From the NCBI GenBank assembly GCA_030153205.1, contig JASLHV010000508.1, forward strand, positions 1-11,019: 11,019 bases of DNA, in the 5' to 3' direction. Numbering within the stretch: position 1 is the first letter of the stretch; each line of letters begins with the position of its first letter. Made by a program: the position numbers and the translations under genes. Shown piece by piece: positions 7,239 through 11,019 of this stretch. The stretch is from Roseiarcus sp. (GTDB lineage Bacteria > Pseudomonadota > Alphaproteobacteria > Rhizobiales > Beijerinckiaceae). The notes below the pieces were generated by a model. The model was not told the DNA's origin, searched no databases, and worked only from the letters and a program-made list of their open reading frames with translations.

Positions 7239-9143
7239 ATGAGATTTCCGCCGTCTTTCCTTGATGAGATTCGGGCGCGTGTGCCCGTCTCCGAAGTGGT
7301 GGGCAAGCGGGTCAAGCTGCGCAAGCAGGGCCGCGAATGGATCGGCCTTTCGCCCTTCAACGCCGAAAAATCGCCGTCCTTCACGGTCAACGACCAGAAG
7401 GGCTTCTATCACGACTTCTCTTCTGGCCGGCATGGCGACGTCTTCCGTTTTTTGATGGAGACGGAAGGCGTCAGCTTTCCGGAGGCGGCGGAGCGGCTCG
7501 CGGCCATGGCCGGCCTGCCAATGCCGACGATCAGCCGCGAAAGCGCCGAGCTGGAGAAGAAACGCGCTACGCTGCATGACGTGCTGGCCATGGCGGCGCG
7601 GTTCTTCGAAGAGACATTGCAGTCGACCCTCGGCGCCAAGGCGCGCGGCTATCTCTCCGACCGCCGTATCGACGCCAAGGCGCAGCGCGCCTTCGGTCTC
7701 GGCTATGCGCCTGGCGACCGCTTCGCTCTTCGCGATGCGCTGGCGGCTAAGGGCGCGACGGCCGAGCAGATGATCGCAACCGGCCTGCTGATCCACGGCG
7801 AGGACGTTACAGTCCCCTATGATCGTTTCCGCGACAGGGTGATGTTCCCAATCCATGATCGCGGTGGTCGGGTCATTGGCTTCGGCGGTCGCGCGATGGA
7901 AGCCGGCGCGCCGGCCAAATATCTGAACTCGCCCGAGACTGAGCTCTTTCACAAAGGTTCGGTCCTGTTCAATCACCATCGCGCGCGAAAGAGCGCCCAT
8001 GACAGGGGCGAAGTCATCGCCGTCGAAGGCTATGTCGACGTTCTTCAGATGAGCGAAGCCGGCTTCCCGCAGACCGTCGCGCCGCTCGGCACCGCTTTGA
8101 CGGCGGAGCAGTGCGAATTGCTCTGGCGCATGGCGCCAGAGCCAATTCTCTGTTTCGACGGCGACAATGCAGGCCGGAAGGCCGCTTTCCGCGCGATCGA
8201 CGTCGCCTTGCCATTGATCGGCCCCGGCAAGAGCCTGCGCATCGCGCTGCTGCCGGACGGACAGGACCCTGACGACCTCGTGCGCTCGTCGGGCCCGGCC
8301 GCCGTCGAAGAGACGCTCAAAGGCGCGAAACCGCTCGCCGAAATGCTGTTCCTGCGCGAGACGGAGGGACAGGCCTTCGATACGCCGGAGCGGCGCGCCG
8401 GTCTTGAGCGGCGCCTGCGCGAACTTGTCGCGGCGATCGGCGACGAGCCCCTGCGCCGTTACTATCGCGAAGACATGGAAGGCCGTCTTGCCGCCTTTTT
8501 CGGCAATGGGCGACCCGAACGCTCCTCGGCGCCGTCGCGCAACTTCCGGCCAAGAAACGGCAAGCGATTTCCCGTCGATCCCGGACCGCGTCTCGGCGTC
8601 GCCTCCGAGCCGCTGCCGAATGGTCTATCGCTAACCAGCAAGGCCAAAGACGCGCCGCGGGACATCGCCATTCTCGCTATCGCTCTCAATCATCCCGATC
8701 TCCTCGCCCGTCACGCCGAAGAGATCGCGGCGGTCGATTTTTCCAATCGCAATCTGGCGACTTTGCGCGATCGCCTGCTTGATCTGGCGGCCGAGCCGAC
8801 GGCCGAGGCCTTGGCGGCCGGCCTTGCCGGCTCAGGCCTTGGGGCGGAGCGCGATCGCGTATTAGCGTTGGCCGCAAGAATGCCCGATTGGCGCCGTCTC
8901 AGACCCGAGGCTGCGGAAGATCAAGTCGAGCAGGTCTTGCGGCAAACCTTGGCCTTGCATCGCAGGGCCGGAACGCTAAATAAGGAGTTGAAACTGGCCG
9001 AGAAAGCGCTCGCAGAGGATTTTAGCGAGCAGAACTTCGCCAGACTGCGCGATATTCGAGAGAACCTGGCTAATTTGGCGGGCGCCGAGGCTTTAGTCGA
9101 GGGCTTTGGCGATGGCGCGGATCGACCAGGGCAAATGATTTGA
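7239..9143 (+). CDS. dnaG: DNA primase DnaG, zinc ligands lost
   Basis: Primase that makes RNA primers for replication and binds DnaB helicase. The protein has 634 residues from ATG 7239 (635 from 7236), close to the usual length. The N-terminal CHC2-type domain (about 1-100) keeps its fold signature, including VKLRKQGREW, PSFTVNDQKGFYHDF and AAMAGL. The four zinc ligands are replaced: C-to-S38, H-to-N41, C-to-D59 and C-to-S62. The catalytic core (about 120-425) has DRVMFPIHDRGGRVIGFGGR, and the TOPRIM metal residues E263 (VEGYVD) and D307-G-D309 (DGDNAG), followed by DGQDPDDLVR. The C-terminal helical part (about 470-634) should be the DnaB-interacting domain and is poorly conserved. Other Rhizobiales primases have, as I recall, the same cysteine-less pattern, so the gene is intact rather than decayed. 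It ends 68 nt before an intrinsic terminator. Confidence 0.96.
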   Translation: MRFPPSFLDEIRARVPVSEVVGKRVKLRKQGREWIGLSPFNAEKSPSFTVNDQKGFYHDFSSGRHGDVFRFLMETEGVSFPEAAERLAAMAGLPMPTISRESAELEKKRATLHDVLAMAARFFEETLQSTLGAKARGYLSDRRIDAKAQRAFGLGYAPGDRFALRDALAAKGATAEQMIATGLLIHGEDVTVPYDRFRDRVMFPIHDRGGRVIGFGGRAMEAGAPAKYLNSPETELFHKGSVLFNHHRARKSAHDRGEVIAVEGYVDVLQMSEAGFPQTVAPLGTALTAEQCELLWRMAPEPILCFDGDNAGRKAAFRAIDVALPLIGPGKSLRIALLPDGQDPDDLVRSSGPAAVEETLKGAKPLAEMLFLRETEGQAFDTPERRAGLERRLRELVAAIGDEPLRRYYREDMEGRLAAFFGNGRPERSSAPSRNFRPRNGKRFPVDPGPRLGVASEPLPNGLSLTSKAKDAPRDIAILAIALNHPDLLARHAEEIAAVDFSNRNLATLRDRLLDLAAEPTAEALAAGLAGSGLGAERDRVLALAARMPDWRRLRPEAAEDQVEQVLRQTLALHRRAGTLNKELKLAEKALAEDFSEQNFARLRDIRENLANLAGAEALVEGFGDGADRPGQMI

Positions 9144-9174
9144 TCACTGGCGGCGTTGGCTGAAACTCTGCGCT

Positions 9175-9187
9175 TAACCAGAGGTTA
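9175..9187. repeat. Short inverted repeat between dnaG and its terminator
   Basis: TAACC-AGA-GGTTA, a perfect 5-bp inverted repeat with a 3-nt centre, 31 nt after the dnaG stop. It could be a protein-binding dyad or chance; no function is assigned. Confidence 0.25.
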
Positions 9188-9211
9188 GAGTGAAGGGTGG
9201 AGTTTGGACGG

Positions 9212-9237
9212 ATGGGCGAATCATTTCGCCCATTTTT
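9212..9237 (+). terminator. Rho-independent terminator of dnaG
   Basis: ATGGGCGAA (9212-9220) pairs perfectly with TTCGCCCAT (9225-9233) around a TCAT loop, and the stem is followed at once by T9234-T9237 (five Ts counting the last stem base). A 9-bp GC-rich stem with a T-tract is a classic intrinsic terminator. It separates dnaG from rpoD, so rpoD needs a promoter of its own or read-through. Confidence 0.85.
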
Positions 9238-9354
9238 GTCGTGCGTTTGTTGATTCCTTCCGCGGATGGAAAAGGCCCGTTTCTCACAGGCCGGAGGAAT
9301 CGACATAGGGTAGAGGGTTCGCGCGTTTTATCGCGACAAGACGGAGCAGGAAGA
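9238..9354 (+). promoter_or_regulatory. Leader region expected to hold the rpoD promoter
   Basis: These 117 nt lie between the dnaG terminator and the rpoD start. Position argues for a promoter here, but I find no good TTGACA/TATAAT-like pair. The nearest candidates, such as TTTCTC at 9280 spaced 17 nt from ACATAG at 9303, are weak. A GGAGGAA at 9293-9299 looks like a Shine-Dalgarno but has no start codon at a useful distance. The rpoD ribosome site is GGAG at 9343-9346, 8 nt before the ATG. Confidence 0.35.
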
Positions 9355-11019
9355 ATGGCGAAGAAAGACGAGCAAAAGGCCGAAGGCGAAGCCGCTGTCG
9401 TGGAGACCGCGGACAGCCCGTTGCTCGATCTGACTGACGCCGCCGTCAAGCGGATGATGAAGATCGCCAAGAAGCGCGGTTGGGTCACCCACGAGGAATT
9501 GAACGCGGTTCTTCCGTCGGAGCAGATTTCGTCCGATCAAATCGAAGACATGACCGCAATGCTCAACGAAATGGGCATCAACGTCGTCGACAGCGAAGAT
9601 GCTGAAGAGGGCGACAAGGACAATGCCGAGGCCGAGGAAGAAGAGGCCGAGGGCGGCGAAGTCGCCGAAGCCCCGCGCTCGACGGCGCTGACCACGCGCA
9701 GCTCGGAGCCGGCCGAGCGCACCGACGATCCTGTTCGTATGTACCTTCGCGAGATGGGCTCGGTCGAGCTTCTCTCGCGCGAGGGCGAAATCGCCATCGC
9801 CAAGCGCATCGAAGCTGGCCGCGAAGCGATGATCGCTGGCCTTTGCGAGAGCCCGCTGACTTTCCAGGCGATCATCATCTGGCGCGACGAGTTGAATGAG
9901 GCGAAGATTCTGCTTCGCGACATCATCGATCTCGAAGCGACTTACGCCGGCCCTGACGGCAAGAAGGCGCCCAAGATCGACATGACCGCGCCCGGCGCGG
10001 CGGAAGCCTTTGCCGCGCAACGCGCCGCCGCCGTCGCGCCCGCGACCGCGCCGCAAACGCCGCCCGATGGTTTCGACGGCGAGGCGCCGCCGCCCGGCGA
10101 AAGCTTCGACGACGATGAGGACATGGAGAATTCCGTCTCGCTCTCGGCGATGGAGGCCGAGCTCAAGCCGAAGGTCCTGGAGACGTTCGACCGTATCGCC
10201 GACGCTTATAAAAAGCTGCGACGGCTGCAGGACCAGAATGTCCAGAACAAGCTGAAGAACGAGGCGCTGTCGCCCGCCCAGGAGCGAAAATACAAGGCGC
10301 TGAAGAAGGACATCGTCGCCGACGTCAAGTCGCTGTCCTTGAACCAGAACCGCATCGACGCGCTGGTCGAGCAGCTTTACGACATCAACCGGCGCCTTAT
10401 CGGCTTTGACATGAAGCTGATGCGGCTTGCCGAGAGCCATCGCATTTCGCGCGAAGACTTCATCAAGAACTACCAGAATTCGGAGCTTGATCCGAAGTGG
10501 CTGCTGCGCGTCTCCAAGCTCGGCGGACGCGGCTGGAAGGATTTCATCGCCAAGGACAAGAACCAGATCAAGGATCTGCGCGGCGAGATCCATGGCCTCG
10601 CGACCGAGACCGGCCTCGAAATCCAGGAGTTCCGCAAGCTCGTCCAGATGGTGCAGAAGGGCGAGCGTGAGGCGCGCCAGGCCAAGAAGGAAATGGTCGA
10701 GGCGAATCTGCGTTTGGTGATCTCGATCGCCAAGAAATACACCAATCGCGGCCTGCAGTTCCTCGATCTCATCCAGGAAGGCAATATCGGCCTGATGAAG
10801 GCGGTCGATAAGTTCGAATACCGACGCGGCTATAAATTCTCGACCTACGCCACCTGGTGGATACGCCAGGCGATTACGCGCTCGATCGCCGATCAAGCGC
10901 GGACGATTCGCATCCCGGTGCATATGATCGAGACGATCAACAAGATCGTACGCACCTCGCGCCAGATGCTGCATGAGATCGGCCGCGAGCCGACGCCGGA
11001 AGAGCTCGCCGAAAAGCTC
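9355..11019 (+). CDS. rpoD: RNA polymerase sigma-70 factor RpoD, 3' end outside window
   Basis: Housekeeping sigma factor that directs RNA polymerase to -35/-10 promoters. The first 555 codons are present and the frame is open to the right edge. Region 1.1 covers about residues 20-85 (VKRMMKIAKKRGWVTHEELN), followed by an acidic Glu/Asp linker. Region 1.2 is at about 122-155 (DDPVRMYLREMGSVELLSRE). The non-conserved region runs from about 160 to 440, with an Ala/Pro-rich and acidic insert near 200-260, as in other alphaproteobacteria. Regions 2.1-2.4 begin near residue 449, with EANLRLVISIAKKY, DLIQEGNIGLMKAVDKFEY, the RGYKFSTYATWWIRQAITR -10 recognition and melting helix, and DQARTIRIPVHM. 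Region 3 is just starting; regions 3.2 and 4 are beyond the window. ATG 9355 is preceded by GGAG at 9343-9346. Confidence 0.97.
   Translation, partial: MAKKDEQKAEGEAAVVETADSPLLDLTDAAVKRMMKIAKKRGWVTHEELNAVLPSEQISSDQIEDMTAMLNEMGINVVDSEDAEEGDKDNAEAEEEEAEGGEVAEAPRSTALTTRSSEPAERTDDPVRMYLREMGSVELLSREGEIAIAKRIEAGREAMIAGLCESPLTFQAIIIWRDELNEAKILLRDIIDLEATYAGPDGKKAPKIDMTAPGAAEAFAAQRAAAVAPATAPQTPPDGFDGEAPPPGESFDDDEDMENSVSLSAMEAELKPKVLETFDRIADAYKKLRRLQDQNVQNKLKNEALSPAQERKYKALKKDIVADVKSLSLNQNRIDALVEQLYDINRRLIGFDMKLMRLAESHRISREDFIKNYQNSELDPKWLLRVSKLGGRGWKDFIAKDKNQIKDLRGEIHGLATETGLEIQEFRKLVQMVQKGEREARQAKKEMVEANLRLVISIAKKYTNRGLQFLDLIQEGNIGLMKAVDKFEYRRGYKFSTYATWWIRQAITRSIADQARTIRIPVHMIETINKIVRTSRQMLHEIGREPTPEELAEKL

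Noticed and set aside
6882..8000. 372-codon - strand open frame spanning the sensor-dnaG gap
   Set aside because: It crosses two real + strand genes, has no recognisable domain, and its composition fits a shadow frame.
9266..9313. Possible 15-codon leader peptide (ATG to TAG) upstream of rpoD
   Set aside because: No ribosome binding site at the right distance and no regulatory codon run; short open frames of this size are expected by chance.
10003..10125. Ala/Pro-rich, acidic stretch of RpoD as a foreign insertion
   Set aside because: Variable low-complexity sequence is normal in the non-conserved region of alphaproteobacterial RpoD, and base composition does not differ visibly from the neighbours.
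9328..10974. 548-codon open frame on the - strand opposite rpoD
   Set aside because: It is the codon-phase shadow of a GC-rich gene: rpoD on the + strand is unmistakable, and the - strand translation is Leu/Arg/Asp-rich without family motifs or a ribosome site.

Overview
The window is GC-rich, densely packed chromosomal DNA. It most likely comes from an alphaproteobacterium of the Hyphomicrobiales (Rhizobiales); the style of the proteins fits a Methylocystis/Beijerinckiaceae-like relative, but that finer placement is an impression only. Supporting signs are the CX4C-CX2C zinc finger of MutM, a single-subunit MPP-like M16 peptidase directly behind thrC, a DnaG whose zinc-ribbon cysteines are gone, and a long-form RpoD with an acidic, Ala/Pro-rich non-conserved region. 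All complete genes lie on the + strand.

Layout. Positions 1-127 form a perfect fold-back: 43-bp inverted arms around a 41-nt loop, inside the 5' part of mutM. The MutM N-terminal region is carried in inverted orientation on the - strand of 1-84, and the + strand resumes MutM at 85. As assembled, mutM (85-878) lacks its catalytic N-terminus. Next comes a tight four-gene run: thrC (986-2389), an M16 zinc peptidase (2386-3648), a RimJ/RimL-type acetyltransferase (3657-4274) and a large membrane c-di-GMP-type protein (4267-7143). Its junctions are a 4-bp overlap, an 8-nt gap and an 8-bp overlap, so it is probably one transcription unit with translational coupling. After 95 nt follows dnaG (7239-9143), which ends in a clear intrinsic terminator (9212-9237). 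rpoD starts at 9355 and runs off the right edge.

How the genes relate. mutM (8-oxoguanine repair), dnaG (replication priming) and rpoD (housekeeping sigma factor) are core information genes. dnaG-rpoD is the remnant of the classical macromolecular-synthesis operon, here split by a terminator. The thrC run joins threonine synthesis, peptide processing, N-acetylation and a second-messenger-type sensor without an obvious shared pathway.

Most notable. (1) The fold-back in mutM, which looks like an assembly or amplification chimera at a contig end. (2) A 7TM sensor with PAS, GGDEF and EAL domains, in which the GGDEF signature is TGDQF and two EAL residues are changed, suggesting a receptor or weak enzyme rather than a standard cyclase/phosphodiesterase. 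(3) A DnaG zinc-ribbon domain with all four metal ligands replaced. I found no mobile element, CRISPR array, RNA gene or unknown multi-gene system.
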